Assembly (NCBI RefSeq): GCF_000167355.1
Contig: NZ_AAEW02000005.1
Span: forward strand, 124,001-188,000
DNA from: Desulfuromonas acetoxidans DSM 684
GTDB taxonomy: Bacteria; Desulfobacterota; Desulfuromonadia; Desulfuromonadales; Desulfuromonadaceae
DNA: 64,000 bases
Direction of reading: 5' to 3'
The notes beneath the pieces are model-generated. The model was not told the origin of the DNA. It saw only the letters and a program-made list of their open reading frames with translations, and ran no database searches. Of the stretch, positions 42,071 through 51,293 are shown piece after piece (position 1 is the first letter of the stretch; every line of letters starts with the position of its first letter). A program made the position numbers and the translations under genes.

Positions 42071-43237
42071 TTAGAAACTGACAATAGCGCCCAGAGCGAT
42101 TGTTTTAGTCTCCTCTTCAGCATTGCCGATCGAAATCTCGTTGATGTTGTATTCACCAACCAGCTTCAATCCCTCATTGACCGTATAGAAGATGGCACCG
42201 GTTTTAGTTTCATTTTCCCAGTCCTCGACGCCGACATCGCCATCAAGCTCACTCTCGCCATACGATCCGACAAAGCGGAACGCACCGAGTGTGTATGCAG
42301 CCTGAAGCAGATAGCCCTCAGAGTCCAGTTCATCTCCATTGGCATCAACAACCGGCAGCCCCAGCGTCGTATCAGCACCGGCACCGAGTTCAAAACCAAG
42401 GCCACTCGCCTGATAGCCGGAAGCATGGAGAGCCAGACCGGAAAAACTGGCACGGATCCCGTAGGAAACTCCGTTAGTATCGATCTCGTTGTCCTCGTTT
42501 TCAGAAGACTGGGTTAAAAAGCCGGTCCACGCGGTGATGCCACCTTGCTTGTAGGTGTAATTGTAGGTCAATTCACCTTCGAAACGCGGTGCATGTTCTT
42601 CACCACCGGCGGCAGTGCGTGACGGATCGACAACGCCAATGGTCAATTTAAAACCAGCAACTTCCGGCGAACGATAGGTGATCTGAGCCGAGGGGAACGG
42701 GTAGGTATAACCGGTACCGATATTTCCAAAGGAAACCCCGTTGCCATCGATCAGGCCCATGGCATCGCTGACATTACCGTAACCAAGCAAAATTTCATCG
42801 AGAAAGATGTTGGAGCGGTTGAAAATTGTGAAATCCTTACCGATCAGAACCTGGCCCCAACTGCCGTCGATCGTGCCGTAAAACTGACGAGTGTCGATAC
42901 CGGATTCGGTCACATTATTATCGCTGTCATTAATCGTCACCCAGAAGGATGCACGGCCACCCAATTTCAGATCACCGATCTGCTTGCTGAAATTGAAGCC
43001 GATCCAGTTCGGCAAAAAGCCCATTTTCACCCGGGACTGTTCCCGGTCAGAGCCGGCAATGGCTTCCATTGCCGCATTTTTATCACTGTCACTATGGACA
43101 TAAAACGTGTTGAACGATCCATCAACGCTGAATGTTGTGGCATCCGCTTCATAGAGTGTAAGGGCAGCAAAAGCTGCTTGTCCACTCAACATAAAGATGG
43201 CCGCTCCACAAACTACCCCCCAAAACAATTTACGCAT
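42071..43237 (-). CDS. outer-membrane porin
   Basis: Predicted general or anion-type porin of 388 residues. A signal peptide (cleavage near AFA) is followed by alternating barrel strands and a C-terminal Phe (GAIVSF). A constriction-loop-like segment lies about residues 100-170 (VLIGKDFTIFNRSN). GGGAG six bases before the ATG at 43237 fixes the start; two upstream in-frame ATGs have no such support. The barrel is not related in sequence to the one at 18273. It is transcribed alone and has a terminator behind it. A palindrome lies upstream that might bind a regulator. Substrate unknown. Confidence 0.83.
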   Translation of the reverse strand: MRKLFWGVVCGAAIFMLSGQAAFAALTLYEADATTFSVDGSFNTFYVHSDSDKNAAMEAIAGSDREQSRVKMGFLPNWIGFNFSKQIGDLKLGGRASFWVTINDSDNNVTESGIDTRQFYGTIDGSWGQVLIGKDFTIFNRSNIFLDEILLGYGNVSDAMGLIDGNGVSFGNIGTGYTYPFPSAQITYRSPEVAGFKLTIGVVDPSRTAAGGEEHAPRFEGELTYNYTYKQGGITAWTGFLTQSSENEDNEIDTNGVSYGIRASFSGLALHASGYQASGLGFELGAGADTTLGLPVVDANGDELDSEGYLLQAAYTLGAFRFVGSYGESELDGDVGVEDWENETKTGAIFYTVNEGLKLVGEYNINEISIGNAEEETKTIALGAIVSF

Positions 43238-43617
43238 ACTTTCTCCCATTTTGATTGATGTGACATTTTGACACCATGAATTAACACTTAATTCATGACG
43301 CCGCCTCTCCCTTGGCATAAAAAAGAACGATGTTTACATCGTTGCAAAACTTGAAAGGCTTCTTAGCCATGTTCATGCCAAAAACATCACATCAAGATAA
43401 AACAGGGGTTTAGTATACATTTTTACAAAATTGGCTCAGTGCAAAACCAAAACTGAACCATAATGGAACAACATAGCAAGCACTTAAGAGACACAATGAA
43501 CCAATATGTGACACAATGTATACACTACGGGCTCTAATTATTAGCCATGGATCATTCGGTTATGGTAAATAAAACAACTTACTATTTTTTTAAATAGCTT
43601 TTGCGAGTAATAAATAA
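43238..43617. other. 380-bp intergenic region upstream of the porin gene
   Basis: AT-rich, no coding frame with support. It holds a palindrome at 43326-43343 (AACGATG, TTTA, CATCGTT) and a possible -10 box TATACT on the minus strand at 43412-43417, without a convincing -35 partner. The palindrome would lie in the leader of the porin transcript, a common operator position. Confidence 0.45.
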
Positions 43618-44529
43618 TCAGGAATGATATCGAAGATGATAAAGGCGGGTTTTACAGTGCGGTTTTTTTTCGGGAAAGTCCTCTCCTGAGTCCAGGCAGC
43701 CCAACAGCTCCGCGCAAGGCAGATACGAAGCAAGTAAGTCCTCAAGAAAAGATTCTTCAACATGGGGGCCATTGAGGCAAAGCATCAGCTCGCCACCGGG
43801 AACAACCCAGCTGGGAAGACGCTGCAACAACTTCGGCCAATGGGTCTGGGCTGTGAAACTGCGCCCTTGCTGGGCAGGAGGATCACAGACAATCAGGTCA
43901 AAAGGAGCCAGTTTACGCATGCGGCTGTTACTGCGAAAGACCTCTACAGCTACGAAACTGGCATCGCGCAAGTCATAACCGTTAAGCAGGTGATTGGCGC
44001 GGCCAAGCTCTAACGCACTGCGACTCATATCAACATTACACACATTCCTGGCGCCCCCCGCCAATGCCGCGATAGAAAAGGAACAGGTATAGGCAAACAG
44101 GTTGAGCACCTTTTTGCCTTGAGCCCGTTGACGAACTAGACGGCGACCAAAAGCCATATCCGGAAAAAAACCAAGGTTCTGCCCGCGATCAAGCTGAAGA
44201 TGGTATCGCAGGCCATCCTCGAGCGCCTCAGGCTGATCCGGAGCCTCACCTGACACCACCCTGACCGGGCAGCCCTGTTGATAACGATACTGCACCACCA
44301 CACAACGTGCGTCAGCAATCAGCTCACGCAATTCGGCAGCCATCGCCTCAAGCCACGCGGCATCGCGCTGCCGATACAGGCAGATCAGGATCAGATGCGG
44401 GTGGTAATCAATGACCACATCGTCGTAACCGGAAAAACATTGCCCACGGCCATAAAACAACCGCCGACTTTCACCGTTGGCGGGCAGATGATGTTGTACT
44501 TCGGTTAACAGGGGGGACAATGGTTGCAT
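43618..44529 (-). CDS. class I SAM-dependent methyltransferase, RlmI-like
   Basis: Predicted RNA methyltransferase of 303 residues. The middle shows the glycine-rich SAM-binding motif VLNLFAYTCSFSIAALAGG (in part), then VDMSRSALELGRAN, and the catalytic-type motif DLIVCDPPA. These match the RlmI/RlmK (YccW) group acting on 23S rRNA cytosine, but the N-terminal PUA domain of RlmI is replaced by another short domain. The substrate is therefore not certain. It starts 8 bases past the stop of the DUF4197 lipoprotein gene and may share its transcript. Confidence 0.82.
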   Translation of the reverse strand: MQPLSPLLTEVQHHLPANGESRRLFYGRGQCFSGYDDVVIDYHPHLILICLYRQRDAAWLEAMAAELRELIADARCVVVQYRYQQGCPVRVVSGEAPDQPEALEDGLRYHLQLDRGQNLGFFPDMAFGRRLVRQRAQGKKVLNLFAYTCSFSIAALAGGARNVCNVDMSRSALELGRANHLLNGYDLRDASFVAVEVFRSNSRMRKLAPFDLIVCDPPAQQGRSFTAQTHWPKLLQRLPSWVVPGGELMLCLNGPHVEESFLEDLLASYLPCAELLGCLDSGEDFPEKKPHCKTRLYHLRYHS

Positions 44530-44537
44530 ACCTGTGG

Positions 44538-45272
44538 TCAGTCCTGCGCTGCAAAAACTGTTTTCAGCAGTTCGGTTGTGCGTTTGGCTGGGTCCCGACG
44601 AATCTTGACCTCCTCAGTCGCCAGCATGGTGAACACGCCATCCTGAGCTTCATCAACAATATACTGCTCAAGGTCAAATTGCGGCTTAGACGTAAACGGT
44701 AAGGCATTGTAAGCATTTACCAGCGTCGTGTAATAGCCATATACGCCAACTTCAGCCATTTTATCCTGGACAATGGGCTTGAATTTTTCAGACAGTTGAG
44801 TGGAGGTCTTTTCGCGGAAATAATCCGTGGCCGCCGTATCATCCCCCTGCAAAACCCCCATGGCATCAGTCAGAGTCATCGATGTGATAGCCTCCCAGAA
44901 CACCCCTTTGGCTTCGCCGGAAGCACTCTCTGCAGCGCGGTTCATGGCCACTTCAAACTCATCAACATACGAGTCCATACCGACACTGCGTAATGTGGTG
45001 GAGACCTTCTGTAACGACTCAGGCATGGCAATACGGATCAGGGAATTTCCGAGAAAGCCGTCCTCAGCCGAGGTCAAAGAGACTGCGCGTTCACTGCCGA
45101 CCCGCAGGGCTTCTTTGAGCCCTGAGGCAACGGTGGATTCGTCAAGGGCGCTGGCCGTGGTTGTCGAGGTGAGCAAGCTGCTGAGCAATGGGGATTCAGT
45201 AACCTCAACACAACCGGTACTGAGGCTGATCACGACAGTGATAACGGCTGCAAACCAATAATTTCGTTTCAT
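44538..45272 (-). CDS. DUF4197-family lipoprotein
   Basis: Lipoprotein of 244 residues (lipobox STGC, Cys21). The body agrees with DUF4197 over its whole length: GLKEALRVGSERAVSLTS near the start, IRIAMPESLQKVSTTLR, NRAAESA, and a C-terminal LFT-like end DEAQDGVFTMLATEEVKIRRDP. Function of the family is not known; mostly helical periplasmic protein. AGGAGGGG just before 45272 selects this ATG over the one 21 bases upstream. Followed closely by the methyltransferase gene. Confidence 0.87.
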   Translation of the reverse strand: MKRNYWFAAVITVVISLSTGCVEVTESPLLSSLLTSTTTASALDESTVASGLKEALRVGSERAVSLTSAEDGFLGNSLIRIAMPESLQKVSTTLRSVGMDSYVDEFEVAMNRAAESASGEAKGVFWEAITSMTLTDAMGVLQGDDTAATDYFREKTSTQLSEKFKPIVQDKMAEVGVYGYYTTLVNAYNALPFTSKPQFDLEQYIVDEAQDGVFTMLATEEVKIRRDPAKRTTELLKTVFAAQD

Positions 45273-45543
45273 TTGTCCCCTCCTGTTCATCATCCAACAT
45301 TCCTCGCATCAGCGAATGCTTTCAGTGCACGTGACCTGCGAACCACAGGACCTGGTCTTTCGACCTGCTGATGGGAGGACTGGCGTGCCTTTTACCAGAA
45401 ACGCCTTGCGAAACCAGTCCGGAAAAAAGACTTTTAACCAGCACTGACACATCACCTTCAACACGATTTTAATATTGACAGAGCCCTGCCAGGAACGCTA
45501 CACAAAATCTTTCCTCTGCTGACACAGGATCTCACCACAACAC

Positions 45544-47046
45544 ATGCTGCTCATCCACCCTCCCATCGCCAAAGCCTGTGAGCCACCGGCGGGTCTCGCT
45601 CTCCTGGCCGGAGTTCTGCGCGCCCATGGGCAGAGCTGTCAGGTGATTGACTGCAACCTTGAAGCGCAGGAGCATCTCATTCAAGCCCCTGCCGTTAGTG
45701 ATGACACCTGGACACGGCGGGCGAAAAAACATGCGTCGAGTAACCTTGAAACCATCCGCCAGCCTGCACTGTATCACACGTTTTCCCGTTATCAACGCTG
45801 TGTTGCCGATCTCAATCGCGCCCTTAATCAGAGCAGCCAACAGGCGGCCATGACGTTGAGCAACTATACCGACAGCAGCTTTTCCTGCGTGCGCAGTGAC
45901 GATCTGCTGGCCGCAGTGGAACACCCGGAGCAGAGTCCTTTCCATGACTATTTTATGAACCGCTTGCCCCAGGCTCTGGAAGAAAACGCACCGCAATTCA
46001 TCGGCATTTCTCTCAATTTTATGAGTCAGGCGGTTCCAACCTTTGCCATGATCGGCCTGTTGAAAAAAATCGCTCCACAAGTGACTATCATTGTCGGTGG
46101 CGGTTTGATGACATCCTGGATGCGCCATCCGAACTGGCAAAACCCTTTTAAAAGCTGCATTGATCACTGTGTCGATGGCCCTGGTGAAGCCGCGTTGCTG
46201 AAACTGCTCGGTGTTCATCCCCAGCAAAACCTGACCGCCCCACCGGACTATTCAGTCCTGCCGTTGGAGCACTACTGGTCACCGTCTCCGATTCTTCCTC
46301 TAGCAACATCCCGCGGCTGTTACTGGAACCGCTGCACCTTTTGCCCGGAACGCGCCGAACAAAATCCCTATCACCCTTTGACCGTGTCCACCATTGTTGA
46401 GCAACTCCATCACTTGTGCAGCGAATGGCAACCGGGACTGGTTCATCTGCTGGACAACGCGATTAGCCCGGCGCTGATCAATGCGCTGATGGCCCAGCCT
46501 CTGCCCGCCCCCTGGTACGGCTTTGCCCGAATCAGCAAACAATTAGCAGATCCCGACTATTGCCGGGCGTTGCGACAATCCGGTTGTATCATGATCAAGC
46601 TGGGCGTGGAATCGGGCGATAATCAGGTTCTGGAAAGCATGGACAAAGGTGTCACCGTCGAGCTGACGGAACGGGTGCTGAACAGCCTCAAGCTGGCGGG
46701 CATCGCAACCTACGTCTATCTGCTGTTCGGCACGCCGACGGAAAATCTTGACGCGGCAGAAGCAACCCGCCAATTTATCTGTCGCAACCATGAGGCCATC
46801 GGCTTTTTGAATCTGGCGATCTTCAACCTGCCAACCAACAGCCCGGATGCTCAACGTCTGGATTTACGCCCGTTTTATCAGGGGGATTTGAGTCTTTATA
46901 GTGATTTTGACCATCCTAAAGGCTGGAATCGTGGCGAGGTGCGTCGTTTCATCGACAAACGGATTAAGAAAGAACCGCTCATTGCGGAAATCTTGCGCCG
47001 CGATCCACCGCAGTTCACCTCCAACCATGCGGCGTTCTTTGTTTAA
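45544..47046 (+). CDS. B12-binding-type radical SAM protein
   Basis: Predicted radical SAM enzyme of 500 residues. An N-terminal cobalamin-type domain (LIHPPIAKACEPPAGLALLAGVLR and a later IVGGGLMTSW) precedes the radical SAM core. The [4Fe-4S] motif reads CYWNRCTFC, that is C-x4-C-x2-C rather than the standard C-x3-C-x2-C; it is followed by the expected SAM-binding features (GVESGD near residue 360). Its substrate is unknown. Start ATG is 25 codons before the first conserved segment and follows no strong ribosome site. The gene stands alone. Similar proteins modify lipids, peptides or cofactors; nothing here favours one of these. Confidence 0.82.
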   Translation: MLLIHPPIAKACEPPAGLALLAGVLRAHGQSCQVIDCNLEAQEHLIQAPAVSDDTWTRRAKKHASSNLETIRQPALYHTFSRYQRCVADLNRALNQSSQQAAMTLSNYTDSSFSCVRSDDLLAAVEHPEQSPFHDYFMNRLPQALEENAPQFIGISLNFMSQAVPTFAMIGLLKKIAPQVTIIVGGGLMTSWMRHPNWQNPFKSCIDHCVDGPGEAALLKLLGVHPQQNLTAPPDYSVLPLEHYWSPSPILPLATSRGCYWNRCTFCPERAEQNPYHPLTVSTIVEQLHHLCSEWQPGLVHLLDNAISPALINALMAQPLPAPWYGFARISKQLADPDYCRALRQSGCIMIKLGVESGDNQVLESMDKGVTVELTERVLNSLKLAGIATYVYLLFGTPTENLDAAEATRQFICRNHEAIGFLNLAIFNLPTNSPDAQRLDLRPFYQGDLSLYSDFDHPKGWNRGEVRRFIDKRIKKEPLIAEILRRDPPQFTSNHAAFFV

Positions 47047-47129
47047 CGCAAGGTTATGACCACCCGGATTCACCCCGATAGATACCGTGAGATTTCAAGC
47101 TACTAGTTCGACGCTAATGTGGTTCGACC

Positions 47130-47149
47130 TGTGGGCGCGACAGCCCACA
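47130..47149. repeat. small hairpin after the radical SAM gene
   Basis: TGTGGGC and GCCCACA form a perfect 7-bp stem with a 6-base loop. No T-run follows. It could be a weak terminator for the gene ending at 47046. Confidence 0.35.
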
Positions 47150-47207
47150 TCACGTAGGTAACACGTCACGTACAAGGATGAGGTTTGCAGCAGGAGAAGG
47201 GGTAGCC

Positions 47208-47468
47208 TTACAGCTTTGCCTCAGGCAACTCAGGAAGCCGATTCAAAGCAGCAACATAACGCTGCAAATCAAACGATTCGCCACTTTTCAGCACATCAAA
47301 CACCTCAGAAATCACCACACAGCCAATCAGCTCACGCGCTTCCGGCTCAGGGTAGCCTTCATTAACCAGACGAACCAGTGTTTCGGTCACCTCGGGCGGC
47401 TCATTGGTATCAATCTGTTCCTGAACCACCTGGGCAATGGCATTTTCGATGCGGGGATGGACGTCCAT
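47208..47468 (-). CDS. small helical protein of unknown function
   Basis: An 86-residue soluble acidic protein; no domain recognised with certainty. It reads as predicted helices (PRIENAIAQVVQEQID, VTETLVRLVNEGYP, ARELIGCVVISEVFDVL). AGGAGGG at correct spacing before the ATG supports that it is real. It lies behind the TRAP transporter gene on the same strand with an 85-base gap? No: it lies downstream of that gene, which ends at 47554, and could be its last cotranscribed member. Confidence 0.65.
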   Translation of the reverse strand: MDVHPRIENAIAQVVQEQIDTNEPPEVTETLVRLVNEGYPEPEARELIGCVVISEVFDVLKSGESFDLQRYVAALNRLPELPEAKL

Positions 47469-47553
47469 ATTCCCTCCTGTTGAGATGATAAAATTCTTTG
47501 TTCGGGAGGCACAGACTAACCATCCACTTTGAAAAAATCAAGGAATTCTCTGG

Positions 47554-49983
47554 TTATGTTGCAGCAGCAGTTTGTTGCAGATTTTTACGGTTCTGCGACC
47601 AGAGAATGACTGCCACAATCGCTGCGCCGGACAGATCCGTCACCAGCGTCGGCCAGTACAACAATATGGTCGCCGCACCAAGGGCAAACCATTCCAACCA
47701 GGTGGTGCGCCGCAGCCAGTAAAACATGGTCAGGGCCGAAAAAGCGATGGTGCCGAGAAACGCTGAAAACAGACTCGATGTGACCGCCAGTCCAGTGGCC
47801 GGAATGCCACCACTCAATACCGGGTCGCCCTCTTCGATCATGCCTCCGACACGAACATTGAGCTCATCAATGACACCGCGCTTGTCTGCAACAACGGGAA
47901 ACGTTCCTTCATCGGTTCGGATCTCAAACAGCTTGTCCCCCACCTCAAACGAATCACCGGCTTTCACATCCACTTGAGTAACATCTGCAAAAAAAACATC
48001 ACCCGGCAACGGTCCCATGGTGATGTCCGCGGGTTTACCCTGAAACAGAATCGCCGGAGTAAAGGCGAACAAAATCGGCATGACATAGAGCAGTTTGGCA
48101 AATTTAAACGAGGTCCAGCCGGTTTTCCACGGATCAGCTCCGGCAATCGCGGCCCCGGCATAGGCCGCCACACACACCGGCGGCGTGATGTTGGAATCCT
48201 GGCTGAACCAATAAACGATCATGTGGGCTGCCAGCACCGGCACGCCCATCTCCACCAACGGCGGCACCGCCAGTACTGCGGTAATCAGATAGGCGGCGGT
48301 TACCGGCACGCCCATGCCGAGCACCAGAGATGCCAGCGCAACAAGAAACACTGCAGCCAGTAAGTTCCCCTGTGCCAGAGAGATAATGATGTCGGAGAAC
48401 TTCAGGCCGACGCCAGTCAAAGCAATAATACCGACAATGATGCCGATCACCCCCAGGGTGGCGCCAATGATCAGGGTATTCTGAGCGCCAGTCTGGATGG
48501 CCTCCCAGATCTCTTTTGGCCCCATGCGCGTCTCTGCGCGCACCCAACTGACACCAATACAACACAGTGTCGCCCAAAATGCCGAGAACCCCGGCGAGCG
48601 CCCCATGATCATCAGCACGGTGATAATCACCAACGGCAAAGAGAAATACCACTCCCGTTTCAACACCACTTTCCAGTGTTCAAACTCATGTCCTTTGATC
48701 CCTTTAAGCCCCTGCTTGCGGGCTTCAAAATGGATCATACAGAACACCGAAAAGAAATAGAGCAGTGCCGGTGCCACAGCGATCATCATGATGGTGGCAT
48801 AGGGGGTGTTGGTCAGTTCGGCCATCAGGAAACCACCAGCGCCCATGATCGGCGGCAGAAACATCCCACCAATGGATGCCGACGGTTCAATCGCCCCGGC
48901 AACATGAGGTTTGAACCCGGCCTTCTTCATCAACGGTATGGTAAAGGCACCCGTAGACACGGTATTGGCAATGGCCGAACCGGAAACGGAACCGAACAGT
49001 GCCGAAGCAATGACCGCGACCTTGGCCGGACCACCGGTCGAGCGGCCGGCAACGGCCAAAGGCAGATCAATGAAGAATTTTCCGGCACCGGATTTATGCA
49101 GAAAGGCACCGAAAAAGATAAACAGGATGACATAGGTAGCCAACACGTTGGCCATAACACCGAAGACCCCATTGGGCGTCAGGAACAGAAAGGTGCACAT
49201 CCGTTCCAGATCAAAGCCACGGTGCGCCAGAACATCGGGAAGATAGGGGCCAAAATAGCCATAGGCCAGCATCGCCATACCGATACAGGTCATGGGCCAG
49301 CCCAGTACCCGACGACACACTTCCAGAGACAACAGAATCCCCACCAGTGAAACCAGGGCATCGAGATCGTTTTCCGCCCCGGCGCGGTAGTTGAGATTCT
49401 CAAACTCGGCGATCCAGTAATACACCACCAACGCTGATGTCATGGCATAAAGAACATCGGACAGATTAGGATTTTCCGGCCAACGCTGCGCCAACCAGCC
49501 ATCGACAACATACAGCACAGCAGCCACAATCAGCACCAATCCCAGCAGCGGCCAGAAGGCGATACCGGCAGCTAGCGCCGCACCAAGACCACCCTGCACC
49601 GCCTGATCATAAAACGTCATCAGTTGTTGGTGAAACTCGGCCGCAGTGTCGTAATAAAAAACCACTGCCAGCATGGAACAGAAGACGATACTGATCACAA
49701 ATGTCAGAACAGCGCGTATGGGACGACGACCCGCAGGATACATGAGAAACACCAGCACATAGGTGACAAACACATAGACACCGCGATGAAACTGGGTCGC
49801 TACAGCGGCCAGACCGGCAGTGTAGAGATAAAACAACACCATGCCACCACCCAGTGCGGCAACGATCCAATGCCACAGCCCGGTCGGAACACGGTGCTTG
49901 CGATTGTCTTTTTCCATGAGCTCCTGCAGGCGTTCCTGCTCGGAATCGCTGAGTTCTGTCAAAACCGGATCGTTATCGTCCAT
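47554..49983 (-). CDS. TRAP transporter 4TM/12TM fusion with lipoyl-like insertion
   Basis: Inner-membrane component of a TRAP importer, 809 residues. Small and large TRAP membrane subunits are fused, as is usual for TAXI-type systems. Typical large-subunit segments are visible, such as SGSAIANTVSTGAFTIPLMKK (in part) and GMGVPVTAAYLI. Near residues 660-735, after the last canonical membrane segment, a soluble stretch (VKAGDSFEVGDKLFEIRTDEG ... GGMIEEGDPVLSG, in parts) looks like a lipoyl-type beta-barrel. Two to three further membrane segments end the protein. GGAG before the ATG at 49983 favours it over one 15 bases earlier. Works with the TAXI binding protein encoded at 50078; ion gradients drive uptake. 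Substrate unknown, carboxylates likely. Confidence 0.9.
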   Translation of the reverse strand: MDDNDPVLTELSDSEQERLQELMEKDNRKHRVPTGLWHWIVAALGGGMVLFYLYTAGLAAVATQFHRGVYVFVTYVLVFLMYPAGRRPIRAVLTFVISIVFCSMLAVVFYYDTAAEFHQQLMTFYDQAVQGGLGAALAAGIAFWPLLGLVLIVAAVLYVVDGWLAQRWPENPNLSDVLYAMTSALVVYYWIAEFENLNYRAGAENDLDALVSLVGILLSLEVCRRVLGWPMTCIGMAMLAYGYFGPYLPDVLAHRGFDLERMCTFLFLTPNGVFGVMANVLATYVILFIFFGAFLHKSGAGKFFIDLPLAVAGRSTGGPAKVAVIASALFGSVSGSAIANTVSTGAFTIPLMKKAGFKPHVAGAIEPSASIGGMFLPPIMGAGGFLMAELTNTPYATIMMIAVAPALLYFFSVFCMIHFEARKQGLKGIKGHEFEHWKVVLKREWYFSLPLVIITVLMIMGRSPGFSAFWATLCCIGVSWVRAETRMGPKEIWEAIQTGAQNTLIIGATLGVIGIIVGIIALTGVGLKFSDIIISLAQGNLLAAVFLVALASLVLGMGVPVTAAYLITAVLAVPPLVEMGVPVLAAHMIVYWFSQDSNITPPVCVAAYAGAAIAGADPWKTGWTSFKFAKLLYVMPILFAFTPAILFQGKPADITMGPLPGDVFFADVTQVDVKAGDSFEVGDKLFEIRTDEGTFPVVADKRGVIDELNVRVGGMIEEGDPVLSGGIPATGLAVTSSLFSAFLGTIAFSALTMFYWLRRTTWLEWFALGAATILLYWPTLVTDLSGAAIVAVILWSQNRKNLQQTAAAT

Positions 49984-50025
49984 AGATGCTCCATTCATTT
50001 CTTAAGGAAAACACATCCAATCTCA

Positions 50026-50061
50026 TCAGGCAGACTCACATGACATTGCAAGTCTGCCTGA
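50026..50061 (-). terminator. intra-operon hairpin between TAXI and TRAP genes
   Basis: TCAGGCAGACT and AGTCTGCCTGA form an 11-bp stem with a 14-base loop. It lies between the binding-protein stop and the membrane-subunit start, where partial termination or mRNA protection often raises binding-protein levels above those of the membrane subunit. No T-run, so full termination is unlikely. Confidence 0.55.
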
Positions 50062-50077
50062 GATGTAAAAAAATCCG

Positions 50078-51064
50078 TTAAGGTTTTTGAGCATCCGTGA
50101 GAGTCAGGCCGTTCTCCTTCCAGAAATTCGCAGCGCCTTGACTGACCGGCGTGACCACACCACTCAGAGCACCTTCAACAGACATGGCCTTGGCAGTGCT
50201 CTTCACCTTGACCAAATAGGCCAGTGAGCGTGGCGAGAAAATATCCTTGGTCGCTTCATAGACCAGTTGCGGATCGAGTGACGCATTGGCGACCCACAGA
50301 GCGGAATCCTGGAATGTGGTAACATCATAATCGACACCGCTGTAGGTGCCTGCCGGAATAGTCACCTGAGTGTAAAACGGAAACGTGGTAAAGAATCCCG
50401 CTTTTTCTCCGGCTGAAACCGTGGAAAGAACCCGCACCCGATTACTGGCAGCGGCCTGGATCACCGAGGCATTGGGAAAACCGGCAAACACCCACATAGC
50501 GTCAATCAGCCGGTCGCCCATGGCGGACGCGGCTTTACTGTAGCCGATAAACTCGACGTTCATCTGATCCCACAACCCCAGCGAGGTAAAATAACGTTGC
50601 GCCGAGGCCGCCGCACCGGATCCGGCACCGCCAACAGCAACACGTTTTCCTTTCAAATCTTCAACTTTGGTGATGCCACTCTTTTCAAGTACGACCAGAT
50701 GAGCCGGTGCACCGTACAGATAGGCAATGGCGTGAACATTGGCATAATTGTTAGGATCTTTTGGCAGCTTACCGTGACGGGCCAGATAGGTATCACCGGA
50801 ATAGGCAATGCCGAAATCCGCATCACCAGAATTGACCCGGCGGATATTTTCCACAGACCCGGCAGAAGCCATATTGGTCACTTCGACATCAGCCAGGTCT
50901 TTGGACAGGCGTGTGGACATGCCATTGGAAAAATACTGAAATGTACCGCCGTCCGGTCCACCGGAAAACGCCAAACGTTTTTTGGCGGCAAAGGCACTGC
51001 CCGCCGGCAGTACAAGCAAAGCCGCCACAACCAACCACAGCAAATTCATCAGTTTTTTGTTCAT
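50078..51064 (-). CDS. TAXI-family TRAP solute-binding protein
   Basis: Periplasmic substrate-binding protein of 328 residues with a signal peptide ending near AFA. Conserved segments of the TAXI family are present: FSGGPDGGTFQYFSNGMS near the N-terminus, SAGSVENIRRVNSGDADFGIAYSG (in part), and GKRVAVGGAGSGAAASAQRY. GGAGGAG precedes the ATG. It stands first in the operon with the TRAP membrane fusion. Ligand cannot be read from sequence; other TAXI proteins bind glutamate or dicarboxylates. Confidence 0.93.
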   Translation of the reverse strand: MNKKLMNLLWLVVAALLVLPAGSAFAAKKRLAFSGGPDGGTFQYFSNGMSTRLSKDLADVEVTNMASAGSVENIRRVNSGDADFGIAYSGDTYLARHGKLPKDPNNYANVHAIAYLYGAPAHLVVLEKSGITKVEDLKGKRVAVGGAGSGAAASAQRYFTSLGLWDQMNVEFIGYSKAASAMGDRLIDAMWVFAGFPNASVIQAAASNRVRVLSTVSAGEKAGFFTTFPFYTQVTIPAGTYSGVDYDVTTFQDSALWVANASLDPQLVYEATKDIFSPRSLAYLVKVKSTAKAMSVEGALSGVVTPVSQGAANFWKENGLTLTDAQKP

Positions 51065-51293
51065 GGTCTCCTCCTTTGGGGGGTCTTTCGTCAGGAATGA
51101 CGTTGATCGTGTTGTTCAAAACAAACAGCGTGATCGTTTCTTGCTCACCGCCTGTCGGATATCGCTCAGCCATAGAGCATCGTGATCCGATTAAAAACGT
51201 CCAAACTCACTATTGAGAATAATGGAGAAAGCTTTACCCCGCAACGTGGTTGAGATAATTAATCCATGAATACATTTAAACCCTGCGATCCAT

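Noticed and set aside
48676-49350. 224-codon plus-strand frame inside the TRAP gene
   Set aside because: Low-complexity His/Gln/Gly/Arg composition typical of antisense frames of membrane proteins; no ribosome site.
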